Origin: Pontibacter virosus | GTDB lineage: Bacteria; Bacteroidota; Bacteroidia; Cytophagales; Hymenobacteraceae | Direction of reading: 5' to 3' | Assembly (NCBI RefSeq): GCF_003096355.1 | Contig: NZ_QEKI01000003.1 | Span: 1-64,000, forward strand | DNA: 64,000 bases | Shown here: positions 52,300 through 61,349 of the stretch, one piece after another | Layout of the letters: the number at the start of each line of letters is the position of its first letter | How positions within the stretch are numbered: position 1 is the first letter of the stretch | The notes under the pieces: model-generated | Seen by the model: the letters and a program-made list of their open reading frames with translations, nothing else | What the model was told of the DNA's origin: nothing | The model's database searches: none | Made by a program: the position numbers and the translations under genes

Positions 52300-55200
52300 T
52301 TAGTGTGCGAACTCATGCGCCATTTTCTTTTCTTCGAGCTCTCTGGTTTCGTGCTCCAGTTCTTCCAGCGACTTCTCTTCCAGGTGAATCACCGTTTTCT
52401 TGTCCCAGCCAAATTTAGCCAGGATGCGGTCGAAGCCGTAGTAGATGATCGGCACCACGATCAGGGTCAGGAACATCGAAGAGCTCAGACCACCGATCAA
52501 AGCCCATGCCAGACCGTTCTTGGTTGCAGCCACCGAACCACCTGCCAGCGCGATCGGCAACATACCGATCACCATCGCCAGCGTCGTCATCAGGATCGGG
52601 CGGAAACGGATTCTCACCGCTTCGATCAGGGCTTCTTTCACTTCCACACCCTCGTCTTTCAGTTTGTTCGTAAAGTCCACCACCATAATGGCATTCTTGG
52701 CCACCAGACCGATCATCATGATGATACCCAGAATGGAGAAGATGCTCAGCGACTGCTGTGCCAGCGCCAGCGCGAGCAAGGCACCAATGATCGCCAAAGG
52801 TATGGAGAAGAGTACAACCAGCGGGTACACGTACGAGTCGTACAGCGCCACCATGATCAGGTACACGAAGATGATCGAAGCCAGCAAGGCAACACCCAGC
52901 GTACCGAAGCCTTCGCTCTGGTTTTTCAGGTTACCGCCGTACTCAATGCTCACACCTGCCGGCATGTTTACTTCTTCCATCAGCAACTGAATGTCGGCAC
53001 CCACGGTACCAGTCGGGCGACCGATTACCTGAGAGTTCACATTCACAGACGTCACGCGGTTGTAACGCTCGAGCTGCGACGGACCAGTAGACTGGCGTAT
53101 GTCGGCAAACTGACCCAGGCGCACGAGTTGCCCCGTGTTGTTCACGAAGGACAGGTTCGCAATGTCGGTCACGCTGCGGCGGTCGAACTCGTCGAGGCGG
53201 ATGTTGATGTCGTAGTCTTCGGTTCCGGAACGGAAGGTTACGTCGGAGTTACCGCTGAAGGCCAGCTGCATGCTCGCGCCCACGTTCTCCAGCGAGAGGC
53301 CTACGTTGGCCATCTTGTCGCGGTCCACCACTACTTCAATCTCCGGGTTACCACCTTCCACCGACATTTCCACGTCGGCAGTACCCGCCACGCCTTCCAC
53401 CACGCGCATTACCTGCTGAGAGAAAGCCATCACACTGTCCAGGTTAGAACCTGAGATAATGAGCTGGATAGGAGCCTGTGAGTTACCCACCAGGCCTACA
53501 GGCACCGGTGTCACTTCCACGTTCGGCAGTTTGCTTTCGATGTCAGCCTTGGCCTGGCGGCTGAACTGGTCCGTGCTGAACGTACGCTCCTTCACATCCA
53601 CCAACGTAACGGATACTTCCGCTTTGTAAGCCGTGTTCTGGCCCTGCTGCGCAGATGAAGTAGTGCCTACTGTGGTAAATACTTTTGAAACTTCGGGGAA
53701 AGCTTCTAAGTACTGCTCTACCTGGCGTGTGGCGAAGTTGGTCTGCTCCACGGTAGAGTTTTTAGGCAATTCCAGCTGTAAGCTAACTTCCCCACGGTCA
53801 CCGGCAGGTATAAAGTCCGAGCCGATAAAGCCGAGTGGCACCAGTGCAAACGAAGCAACCAATAGCAGGATCGTTACCCCCAGTGTGATGAACTTGTGGT
53901 TAAAGGCCCACTTCAGCGCGGCCGTAAAGCCATCGATGATGTTGTCCAGGAAGCGCTCGAATGCCAGGATAAAGCGTCCGAAGATGTTCTTGTCCGAAAT
54001 ATGTTCCAGGCGTGAGAAACGGCTGGCCAATAGCGGAATCAGGGTGAAGGCAACGAACAGTGAGATCATCGTTGACACAGCCACCACCACGGCAAACTGA
54101 CGCAGAATGTCTGATACCAGTCCCGATGAAAGGGCGATCGGTATGAACACCACCGTAATTACCAGGGTGATGGACGTTACGGTTGCCATGATCTCGCGGA
54201 TACCGTCGTATGCGGCCTGCGCCGGCTTCTTGCCCATCTCCATGTGGCGGTGAATGTTCTCGATTACCACAATGGCGTCGTCCACCAGGATACCCACCAC
54301 GAGAGAGAGCGCCAGCAGCGACATCAGGTTCAGCGAGTAGCCGAACAGGTACATGAAAATAAAGGTCGCCACCAAAGAGGCAGGTATAGAAACCATCACG
54401 ATCACCGCGTTTCGGAACGAGTGCAGGAACAGCAGCATCACAACCGCCACCAGGATCACCGCGATCATCAAGTCATGGAGCACCGAGTCGGCAGCCTCCA
54501 GCGTAAAGTCAGAGGAGTCGTTTGCAATGTTAAAGTTCAGGCCAACGTCAGCGTAAGTTTTCTCCAGGTCAGACAGGGCTTCCTTCGTCAAACGGCTCAC
54601 CTCTACGGCGTTGGCGTCCGACTGCTTCTGGATGGTGATACCTACAGATGGGTTGCTGTTCACACGGGTCAGTACTTCGATGTCTTTCTGTGTATCCTGT
54701 ACCTCGGCTACATCTGCCAGGCGCACAATGCCGCTCTGGTCTTCGCGTATGATCAAACCGCGCAGCTGGTCGAGCGACGCAAACTTACCTGCCAGACGGA
54801 TCTGTGTCTGTCCGCTTTCCTGCTTGATCTTTCCGGTAGGGAAGTCGAGGTTGGAGTTGCGTATCTTCTGCTGAATCTGCAGGATAGAGAGGTTGTAGGC
54901 CTCCAGTTTGTTAGCGTCGATGTTCACTTTGATCTCACGCTCCTGACCACCCAGAATTTTGATGGCAGCCATACCTGGTATGCGCGACAGTTCCGGCTTG
55001 ATCTTCTTATCGATCAGGTCATAGAACTCGGTCGGCGACATGTTGGCGGTCGCTCCCATCTTGATGATCGGGAGGTCGTCAAGGTCAAATTTGTTTAGCG
55101 TTGGTGACTCCGCATCATCCGGCAGGTTAGCCAGGATGGTGTTGATCTTACGCTGCGCATCCTGCAGGGCCAGGTCCACATCTGTGCCCTGGTTCAGTTC

Positions 55201-55479
55201 TACCACAATGATCGAGAAACTCTCCAGGGAGGTGCCACGCATCGTTTTCACGTTCTCGAGTGCCGACAAGGCTTCCTCAATTTCTTTGGTCACCGAGTTC
55301 TCTACCTCGTTAGGCGAGGCGCCCGGGTAAATGGTGGAGATGGTGAGTACCGGCGGGTTGAACTTCGGAAGAAGCTCGTAGTTAAGCGATTGGTAGCTCG
55401 CAACGCCCAGCAGTGTGAGGACCGTGAAGACCACGACGACCAGGGTTGAGCGCTGTATCGATATTTTGGTTATGTTCAT
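52300..55479 (-). CDS. RND efflux transporter permease (AcrB/MexB type)
   Basis: A 1059-residue inner-membrane proton antiporter, about 12 transmembrane helices with two large periplasmic loops. The proton-relay aspartates are in GILVDDAIVVIENIHRHME, and the matching lysine is in IGLVAKNAIMVVDFTNK. The first helix ITKISIQRSTLVVVVFTVLT and the FxFLxS-type ends fit the drug-efflux (HAE1) group rather than the metal-efflux group, though substrate cannot be assigned. It is the last gene of the regulator-TolC-adaptor-permease operon, separated from the adaptor by 252 bases that hold a dispersed repeat element. Confidence 0.96.
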   Translation of the reverse strand: MNITKISIQRSTLVVVVFTVLTLLGVASYQSLNYELLPKFNPPVLTISTIYPGASPNEVENSVTKEIEEALSALENVKTMRGTSLESFSIIVVELNQGTDVDLALQDAQRKINTILANLPDDAESPTLNKFDLDDLPIIKMGATANMSPTEFYDLIDKKIKPELSRIPGMAAIKILGGQEREIKVNIDANKLEAYNLSILQIQQKIRNSNLDFPTGKIKQESGQTQIRLAGKFASLDQLRGLIIREDQSGIVRLADVAEVQDTQKDIEVLTRVNSNPSVGITIQKQSDANAVEVSRLTKEALSDLEKTYADVGLNFNIANDSSDFTLEAADSVLHDLMIAVILVAVVMLLFLHSFRNAVIVMVSIPASLVATFIFMYLFGYSLNLMSLLALSLVVGILVDDAIVVIENIHRHMEMGKKPAQAAYDGIREIMATVTSITLVITVVFIPIALSSGLVSDILRQFAVVVAVSTMISLFVAFTLIPLLASRFSRLEHISDKNIFGRFILAFERFLDNIIDGFTAALKWAFNHKFITLGVTILLLVASFALVPLGFIGSDFIPAGDRGEVSLQLELPKNSTVEQTNFATRQVEQYLEAFPEVSKVFTTVGTTSSAQQGQNTAYKAEVSVTLVDVKERTFSTDQFSRQAKADIESKLPNVEVTPVPVGLVGNSQAPIQLIISGSNLDSVMAFSQQVMRVVEGVAGTADVEMSVEGGNPEIEVVVDRDKMANVGLSLENVGASMQLAFSGNSDVTFRSGTEDYDINIRLDEFDRRSVTDIANLSFVNNTGQLVRLGQFADIRQSTGPSQLERYNRVTSVNVNSQVIGRPTGTVGADIQLLMEEVNMPAGVSIEYGGNLKNQSEGFGTLGVALLASIIFVYLIMVALYDSYVYPLVVLFSIPLAIIGALLALALAQQSLSIFSILGIIMMIGLVAKNAIMVVDFTNKLKDEGVEVKEALIEAVRIRFRPILMTTLAMVIGMLPIALAGGSVAATKNGLAWALIGGLSSSMFLTLIVVPIIYYGFDRILAKFGWDKKTVIHLEEKSLEELEHETRELEEKKMAHEFAH

Positions 55480-55595
55480 TTCTAAATGTTCTTGAGAAAG
55501 AAGTTTATCTGTATCATTTTAAGGAGTTGAATTCTCCTGGAGTGTGTAATCCCGCTCCCCCAAAAAGAGAGGGGACTTCGATCTCTCCACTTCTC

Positions 55596-55672
55596 TTTGT
55601 CATCCTGAAAGGATCCTGGTTGAAGAGAGGTCAAGCCTTTGCTACGAGCCACCAAGATTCTTACAGAATGAC
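55596..55672. repeat. Dispersed inverted-repeat element inside the RND operon
   Basis: TTTGTCATCCTGAAAGGATC (55596 onward) and ACCAAGATTCTTACAGAATG (55651 onward) are the same ends as at 41687 and 58905. The copy is only 77 bases long and lies between the adaptor and permease genes. It may form a stable RNA hairpin in the operon transcript. Confidence 0.8.
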
Positions 55673-55731
55673 AAAAAAGTTAGAATTTAACTGCCCAACC
55701 CCTTTGAAGGAGCAGACAACATAGCCGAGTT

Positions 55732-56787
55732 TTACTTCAGCACCGTTACTTTCATGCCTTCGCGGAGGTTGATCTGGCCACTGCGAACCACTTGCTCACC
55801 TGGCTTTACGCCGTCCAGGATCTCTACCTGGTCCTGCGTTACCACACCCACACGTACCGGACGCTGGCTGGCCTGACCGTCTTTCACGACATACACAAGC
55901 GGGTTCTGAATGCTGCCTACGATCGCTTCACGCGGTAACAGCATGGCGTCGCGCTGATCGGCTACGTCGAAGAAGGCGGTGCCATACATACCGGCACGCA
56001 GGTTGTTGTTAGCAGCGTTCTTCACTTCCACTTCCACGTCAAACTTCAGGGTTGCATCAGCCTGGGCAGCGATGGCTGTCACAGTGCCTTCATACTCCTG
56101 ACCTGCACCGGCATCGGCTTTCACTTTCACTTTGTCGCCTTTGTTGATCAACAGGACTTCACTTTCGGAAGCCTTCACTTTCAGCTTCAGCTTGTCCACG
56201 TTCACGATGTCGTACAGCTTGGTGCCTGCGTTCAGGTATGAGCCTACTTCCACATAAATTTCGTTGATTTCGCCACTGATAGGGGCAGTGATGCGGGTCT
56301 TGGTCAGGCGCTGACGGGCAGCTACCAATTGTCCTTCCGTCGCTTTTGCATTCAGGCGGGCATCTTCCAGCTGGCGCTTGGTGATCGCGTCGCCGGCTGC
56401 CAGGTTCTCGAAACGCTCCAGGTCACGCTTGGCTTTCTCGGCGTTGGTCTGCGCGGTGGCCAGGTCAGCGGCCATGGTGTTGCTTTCTACCTGCACAAGC
56501 AGTTCACCCGCTTTCACTTTGTCGCCTTTGCGCTTCAGCACGCTTTTGATCTGACCCTGTGTTTCAGAAAGAAGTGTCAGGCTTTGGATCGGGGCGAAAT
56601 TGCCCTGCGCCGTAAAGGACTTGTCCAGCTTGGCGGAAGCCACTTCGGTAATGGTGACAGGTATAGCATCGCTCTTAATGGAAGCTACGGCAGCGTTTGC
56701 GGCCATTTGCTCTTTGTTGCTCATTAGCTTAAAGCCTATAGCGCCCAAAATCACGATAACGACTACGATATAAATCAGCTTTTTCAT
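55732..56787 (-). CDS. RND efflux periplasmic adaptor (membrane-fusion) subunit
   Basis: A 351-residue adaptor linking the permease to TolC. An N-terminal membrane anchor LIYIVVVIVILGAIGF is followed by a lipoyl/barrel-type domain (GNFAPIQSLTLLSETQGQIK and KGDKVKAGELLVQVE), a helical hairpin (LATAQTNAEKAKRDLERFENL) and the beta-barrel with the family segment ITAPISGEINEIYVEVGSYL. The C-terminus ends GQINLREGMKVTVLK. There are 18 bases between its start and the TolC stop. Confidence 0.95.
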   Translation of the reverse strand: MKKLIYIVVVIVILGAIGFKLMSNKEQMAANAAVASIKSDAIPVTITEVASAKLDKSFTAQGNFAPIQSLTLLSETQGQIKSVLKRKGDKVKAGELLVQVESNTMAADLATAQTNAEKAKRDLERFENLAAGDAITKRQLEDARLNAKATEGQLVAARQRLTKTRITAPISGEINEIYVEVGSYLNAGTKLYDIVNVDKLKLKVKASESEVLLINKGDKVKVKADAGAGQEYEGTVTAIAAQADATLKFDVEVEVKNAANNNLRAGMYGTAFFDVADQRDAMLLPREAIVGSIQNPLVYVVKDGQASQRPVRVGVVTQDQVEILDGVKPGEQVVRSGQINLREGMKVTVLK

Positions 56788-56805
56788 TTTGTGTTTGTGT
56801 GATGC

Positions 56806-58158
56806 TTATTTAATTAATGTGTTTAGGTCGCCGGTAGCTTTCAGGTAGCCGAGTTGGGCCAGCTGGTACTTCAGCATTTCGTTGTTCAAATTTGTTTTTG
56901 CTTCGCGCAGGCTTACTTCTGCCTCCAGCAGGTCAGTCAGCGGAGAGATGCCTTCCTTGTAGAGGTCGTTGGTGGTGTCGTATACCTCCTGGGCCAGGGC
57001 CACATTCTGCTCCTGTGCCGCAATGGACGACGAGCTGTTCTGCAGTTGACTGATGGAGTTTTCAAGCGCTACTTCCAGATTCTTGGTCAGCTTCTGGCGA
57101 TCCGCCTCCAGCGACTTCAGTGTGTACTCTGTCTGCTTGATCTGGGAGTGCTTGCGCATACCGTCGAAGATCGGAATGTTGAGCTGAACCCCTACAATGG
57201 CCGTTTTAAACCAGGGCATGTCCGTGTCGAGGAAGTTGAACTCCTTGCGCATGGCGTTGTATTGGTAGGTACCAGTGGCAGCCAGGGTAGGGTAGTAGCC
57301 GGCCTTAATGTTCTGCATCTGCAGATCAGTCAGTTCGGTCTGTTTGTTCAATAACTCCAGTTGCGTCTGCCCCTGCACCAGGTCTTTGCTGCTGTTAAAA
57401 GCCGCTGCGCCTGTATCGAGTGTGATGGCGGCGTCAGTCAAAGCAATACCTTCCTCCAGTGGCATACCCATGAAGAACTTCAGGACATTCATTTGCTGGT
57501 CAAGCGCACTGGTCAGTGTCTGGAGTTGCGTCTCGAGGTTGGTTTTGTTTACCTTGATGCGGTTCACATCCACCTTGCGGGCCAGGTCGTTTTCGTACTG
57601 CAGCTGCAGGATCTTGTTTAGCTGGTCCAGGCGGGCCAGGTTGGCGTTGATGATCTCGAACTGCTCTTTCGTCTGCAGGATCTGAAAGTAAGAGGAGCTG
57701 ACGTTATACATCACCTCTTCTTCGGTCATGGTCTTGCGCAGGCGGTAAAGGTCTTCGCTGCTCTTGGCTGCTTTCAGGCCTACAAAGTAAGACTGGTTGA
57801 ACAGCAGCTGCGACAGCTGTATGCCGCCGTTTGCATTGTATTTGGTACCAAACTGCACCGGGATCATCTCGTCTGGCTTGCCCTCGAACACGTTCGGGAT
57901 CACCTGCACCGGGATGGCCGGATACATATTGAAGTTACCGAAGGCATTCACCTGCGGCAAACCACTGCTTTTCGCCTCTTTCACCATGTATTTGGCGCTC
58001 AGTTGGTCATACGAAGCCTTTTGCATGTCCTCATTATGCTCCAGCGCATAGGTAATGGCCTCCTGCAGACTCAGCGTCCGCACGTCAGGCTTTTCCTGCG
58101 CCACAACCGGCTTCACGAAAAGCATGGCCAATCCGACTACTAAATATTTGATTTTCAC
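56806..58158 (-). CDS. TolC-family outer-membrane efflux channel
   Basis: A 450-residue protein with a signal peptide ending FVKPVVAQ. Two halves of a TolC repeat can be seen: QEAITYALEHNEDMQKASYD with KYMVKEAKSSGLPQVNAFGN, and DLQMQNIKAGYYPTLAATGT with long coiled-coil helices between. The C-terminal AEVSLREAKTNLNNEMLKY helix is typical. It forms the outer-membrane tunnel of the adjacent RND pump. The regulator gene lies 69 bases upstream. Confidence 0.95.
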   Translation of the reverse strand: MKIKYLVVGLAMLFVKPVVAQEKPDVRTLSLQEAITYALEHNEDMQKASYDQLSAKYMVKEAKSSGLPQVNAFGNFNMYPAIPVQVIPNVFEGKPDEMIPVQFGTKYNANGGIQLSQLLFNQSYFVGLKAAKSSEDLYRLRKTMTEEEVMYNVSSSYFQILQTKEQFEIINANLARLDQLNKILQLQYENDLARKVDVNRIKVNKTNLETQLQTLTSALDQQMNVLKFFMGMPLEEGIALTDAAITLDTGAAAFNSSKDLVQGQTQLELLNKQTELTDLQMQNIKAGYYPTLAATGTYQYNAMRKEFNFLDTDMPWFKTAIVGVQLNIPIFDGMRKHSQIKQTEYTLKSLEADRQKLTKNLEVALENSISQLQNSSSSIAAQEQNVALAQEVYDTTNDLYKEGISPLTDLLEAEVSLREAKTNLNNEMLKYQLAQLGYLKATGDLNTLIK

Positions 58159-58227
58159 GTTATTGGTTTATTATGTTTAGATATAAGTAGTTAGTTCTGA
58201 AAAATATGAACCTGTTGAATAAAAAAA

Positions 58228-58689
58228 TTATGTTTTACTTTTCTCCCACTCGTCAATCAGAGAAGGCATTCTGTTTTTCACGAAATCAAGAAAGCTGATG
58301 AAATCGTTCAATTTAGCGTCATAAACAGGATTCTCGCGCTTTCTTACTTCCAGCACACGTTTCAGCAATCCGTTAAGGTGGCTGAGGTCTTCCATTTTCT
58401 TGCCAAACAGATCGCGCCAGTTAGAGGACTTGATGCGGAAATAACGCTTACGGTCGCCTGGGAAAGTGGTATACTCGATGTGACCTGTGTTAAGCAGCAT
58501 ATTCAGCGCATTGCTGGTAGCACTTTTGCTGATGTTGAGCGTTTCACTGATCTCATCGAAGGTGAGTTCCGCACGGTCAGAAACCAGCAGCAGCCCCATC
58601 ACCCGCGCCACAGCAGGCTGAAAGCCGTTGTTCTCCTGATAAATGCCAAATTCCTCGATCAGGCTGAGTTGTTGTTCGCTAAGAGTCAT
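58228..58689 (-). CDS. GbsR/MarR-type transcriptional regulator of the efflux operon
   Basis: A 153-residue winged-helix protein. The N-terminal region has ISETLNISKSATSNALNMLL, the recognition helix, then the wing TTFPGDRKRYFRIKS and a C-terminal helical part. The ISKSATSNALN pattern is close to the GbsR-like group of MarR regulators. It is the first gene of the RND operon, so it probably controls its own operon. A palindrome with 7-bp arms (58742-58748 / 58759-58765) lies upstream of its -7 element. Confidence 0.9.
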   Translation of the reverse strand: MTLSEQQLSLIEEFGIYQENNGFQPAVARVMGLLLVSDRAELTFDEISETLNISKSATSNALNMLLNTGHIEYTTFPGDRKRYFRIKSSNWRDLFGKKMEDLSHLNGLLKRVLEVRKRENPVYDAKLNDFISFLDFVKNRMPSLIDEWEKSKT

Positions 58690-58720
58690 AGTATACCTCC
58701 CTTTTAGATCATTAACGTCA

Positions 58721-58765
58721 CAAAGGTAATAGTTGGTTTCATTAGTTCATAATTTACAGAACTAA
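58721..58765 (-). promoter_or_regulatory. Promoter and operator of the RND operon
   Basis: On the minus strand TACCTTTG (58728-58721) matches TAnnTTTG, with the transcript starting about 25 bases before the regulator ATG. TTAGTTC (58742-58748) and GAACTAA (58759-58765) form a perfect inverted repeat with a 10-base spacer over the -33 region, a likely site for a dimeric regulator. Confidence 0.55.
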
Positions 58766-58904
58766 AATTTTACTATTATCGCCAAATTCGTCTTTAGCGG
58801 TTATTGTAGCATGCGCCGCAGGTAATTAATCTGTCCGAGGTGGTAGTTTTAAATGGACGTAGAGATGTATTAGTATTTCCACTAATCAGCCAACGAATGT
58901 ACTT

Positions 58905-59313
58905 ATTGTCATCCTGTAAGGATCTTGTTAGCTAGCCTTAGAAGCTGTAATTCAAGGATCTGCCTTCAGAAATCGCAGGTATGGATTCTCACTTTTAATC
59001 AACTCCATTTTCTTATCGCGGCTCCAGCTCTTTAGCACCTTTTCTCTGTCTATGGCATGCTGTACATAGGTATAGCGCTCATAGTAGAGAAGTTTATAAC
59101 AGAAGTAGCGACCTGCAAACGTTTCAGGCTTGCCCCTGTTTGCTTTATGCTGTTCGAGCCGATACACCAAGTCATTTGTCATCCCCACATATAGCACCGT
59201 CTTGTTTGGGTTCGTAGTGATGTAGACAAAGTAGTTATGGCTTTTCATAGCTGGGGCTTAACCTCCCGGGGGTAGGGGCCCTCTATAGCTACTAAGTTTC
59301 TTTCAGAATGACA
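58905..59313. mobile_element. Repeat element carrying a GIY-YIG nuclease gene
   Basis: The left end ATTGTCATCCTGTAAGGATC (58905 onward) and right end ACTAAGTTTCTTTCAGAATG (59291 onward) are the same ends as in the short elements at 41687, 55596 and 15433. The inner arm GGGGGTAGGGGCCCTC (59268-59283) and about 30 bases on its 5' side are identical to those of the 41687 element. The nuclease gene (58952-59248) occupies the space where the short element has its left inner arm. This looks like a full-length version of the short elements; whether it moves is not known. Confidence 0.6.
58952..59248 (-). CDS. GIY-YIG nuclease family protein (small, URI type)
   Basis: A 98-residue protein with a single GIY-YIG domain. 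The opening strand pair is YFVYITTNPNKTVLYVGMTN (VYI and YVG are the variant GIY and YIG), followed by the arginine in DLVYRLEQHK, the conserved helix RYFCYKLLYYERY, and the metal-binding glutamate in AIDREKVLKSWSRDKK. Such proteins cut DNA in a single-metal mechanism; the small stand-alone type is abundant in Bacteroidota, in many copies per genome. The gene lies between the ends of the dispersed repeat element (58905-59313), so it could act on that element's hairpin. This is inference. Confidence 0.92.
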   Translation of the reverse strand: MKSHNYFVYITTNPNKTVLYVGMTNDLVYRLEQHKANRGKPETFAGRYFCYKLLYYERYTYVQHAIDREKVLKSWSRDKKMELIKSENPYLRFLKADP

Positions 59314-59425
59314 AAAAGGAGTCATAATTCTATAATACAATAAAATAACTTAAAGTGGAATAGGGATGACTTGAATTCTTATTTAGAAAATGCAAAAATT
59401 ACAACATATTCAAGAGCCATTTTCC

Positions 59426-61276
59426 TCACAGCTCCATCCTTCCCTCATAAACCAGCACACTTAACGGAGGCAGTTGCAACGGAGCAGTTGCCTTCGCTTT
59501 GTCAGGTATAGACTCAGTGATGTTCTTTTTCCTGACCTGCCACTCGTTTGCTGAAGAATCAAGGACGACTTGCCATGTTTTTGACCAGTCTGGTAGTGAA
59601 CAGGGTAGGAGATTTTCCGAAAAATTGAACAGGCAGACAAGATGCAGCAGTCCATCCTGGGTTTGACGGTGCAGTAGCAGTCCTTGCGAACCGATCACAT
59701 GTGCTCTTACGCAGCTTTTGCTGAATTCCTGCAGTACCGGATGGGTGCGGCGCATGCTGATCAGGGTGCGGTGCCATTCCAGCAGCAGGCGGTGCTTGCC
59801 TTCCCGCCGCTTTTCCCAGTTAAGCTTCGATTGGGCAAACGTTTCCTCCGCCTGCGGGTCAGGTGGTTCTGCTTCCCACTTGTAATTAGAGAATTCTCTT
59901 TTCCGGCCCTCACGCACGGCTTGTATGAGGTCTTTGTCTGAGTGGCTCACGAAATAAAAGAAAGGGCCTTCCTCCCCATATTCCTCCCCCATAAAGAGCA
60001 GGGGCACATAAGGCGAAAGCATCAGGGCGGCTGCCGCCAGTTTCAGCCTGTCTGTATTTACCAGCACCGAAAGCCGTTCGCCTTTGGCCCGATTTCCTGC
60101 CTGGTCGTGATTGAGGTTAAAGGCAATGAACTGGTCGCCGGGTATACCTGCAGAGGAGGCGCCGTGGCGTCTTTTCCGGAAACTGACATACTCACCGCTG
60201 TGCACGAAACCATCATTATAGGCCTTTGCCAATTGTTCCATCTTGCCGAAATCAACGTAGCGCACCTGTCCTTTTTTGTCGAGCAGCACATATAGGGCGT
60301 GGTGGAAATCATCGAGCCATTGGGCGTCGAAACCGTAGCCGCCCATTTCCGGACTCTTGACCACACGGGGACTGTTGTAATCGCTCTCCGCCGTCAGGTA
60401 TAGCCGGCGGCCCAGGCGCTGCTCCAGCTTCTTTACTTTCTGGTGGATTAGCTCCCAGATGTGCACCGCGCCATTGTCGATCACAGCATGGATGGCGTCA
60501 AAACGCAGTCCATCCAGGTGATAGTGCTCAAACCAATAGAGCGGATTTTCTGAAATATAATCCCGCACCCCATCGGACCAGGCACCGTCAAAATTAATGG
60601 CATCGCCCCAGGGCGACTTGTACTGGTCCGTGAAATAAGGCCCGAACTGTGACAGGTAATTTCCCTCCGGCCCGAGGTGATTGTACACGACATCCAGGAA
60701 AACAGCTATACCTCTGGCGTGGCAGGCGTCGACCAACAACTTCAGGCCCTCTGGTCCGCCATAGGAATTTTGCACGGCGTAAGGGTATACGCCGTCATAA
60801 CCCCAGTTTCGGGTACCGGGAAATTGCGCCACCGGCATCAACTCGATGGCATTTATACCTGTCTCCACCAGTTCCTCCAGACGCGGGATGATGGCTGCGA
60901 AAGTGCCCTCGGAGGTAAAGGTGCCAACATGCAGCTCGTAAAGCACGAGCTCCTGAAAGGGGAGGCCGCGCCAGTTGCTGTCCTGCCAGGTATAGGCGGT
61001 GTGGTCGATGACCGCCGAGGCTTCGTGCACACCGTCTGGCTGGTGAAACGAGGCCGGGTCGGAGTAGTCCTGTTCGTCGTCCGGCATGAAGAAGTAGCGG
61101 GTACCGGGGTATACGGCCTCTACTTCCAGGGTATAGTAACCTTCGCGATCCGGCAGCATATCGAGTTTTCGCTCCTCGGGCTGCACCAGGTGCAGCACCA
61201 TGCGCTCCTTTTCAGGGGCCCACACCGTAAACCGACACCTGCCTTGGCCCAGATAATAGGCACCCGCTTTTTTCAT
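59426..61276 (-). CDS. treZ: Malto-oligosyltrehalose trehalohydrolase
   Basis: A 616-residue GH13 enzyme that releases trehalose from maltooligosyl trehalose. The N-terminal domain starts RCRFTVWAPEKERM. Catalytic signs are DVVYNHLGPEGNY, the nucleophile Asp in DGLRFDAIHAV, the acid/base Glu in YLTAESDYN and the stabilising Asp in WLDDFHH. The family's FPGTRNWGYDGVYPYAVQNS is also present. The partner TreY, which makes the substrate, is not in this window. It is 73 bases downstream of the glucosidase gene at 61350 and probably co-transcribed. Confidence 0.95.
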   Translation of the reverse strand: MKKAGAYYLGQGRCRFTVWAPEKERMVLHLVQPEERKLDMLPDREGYYTLEVEAVYPGTRYFFMPDDEQDYSDPASFHQPDGVHEASAVIDHTAYTWQDSNWRGLPFQELVLYELHVGTFTSEGTFAAIIPRLEELVETGINAIELMPVAQFPGTRNWGYDGVYPYAVQNSYGGPEGLKLLVDACHARGIAVFLDVVYNHLGPEGNYLSQFGPYFTDQYKSPWGDAINFDGAWSDGVRDYISENPLYWFEHYHLDGLRFDAIHAVIDNGAVHIWELIHQKVKKLEQRLGRRLYLTAESDYNSPRVVKSPEMGGYGFDAQWLDDFHHALYVLLDKKGQVRYVDFGKMEQLAKAYNDGFVHSGEYVSFRKRRHGASSAGIPGDQFIAFNLNHDQAGNRAKGERLSVLVNTDRLKLAAAALMLSPYVPLLFMGEEYGEEGPFFYFVSHSDKDLIQAVREGRKREFSNYKWEAEPPDPQAEETFAQSKLNWEKRREGKHRLLLEWHRTLISMRRTHPVLQEFSKSCVRAHVIGSQGLLLHRQTQDGLLHLVCLFNFSENLLPCSLPDWSKTWQVVLDSSANEWQVRKKNITESIPDKAKATAPLQLPPLSVLVYEGRMEL

Positions 61277-61349
61277 AGCTCTGTTTATAGGTATAAGATT
61301 TCATTGCAAGGCATCTTGCTGTGTGATTTGGTAGGGTGCTATACCTTGT

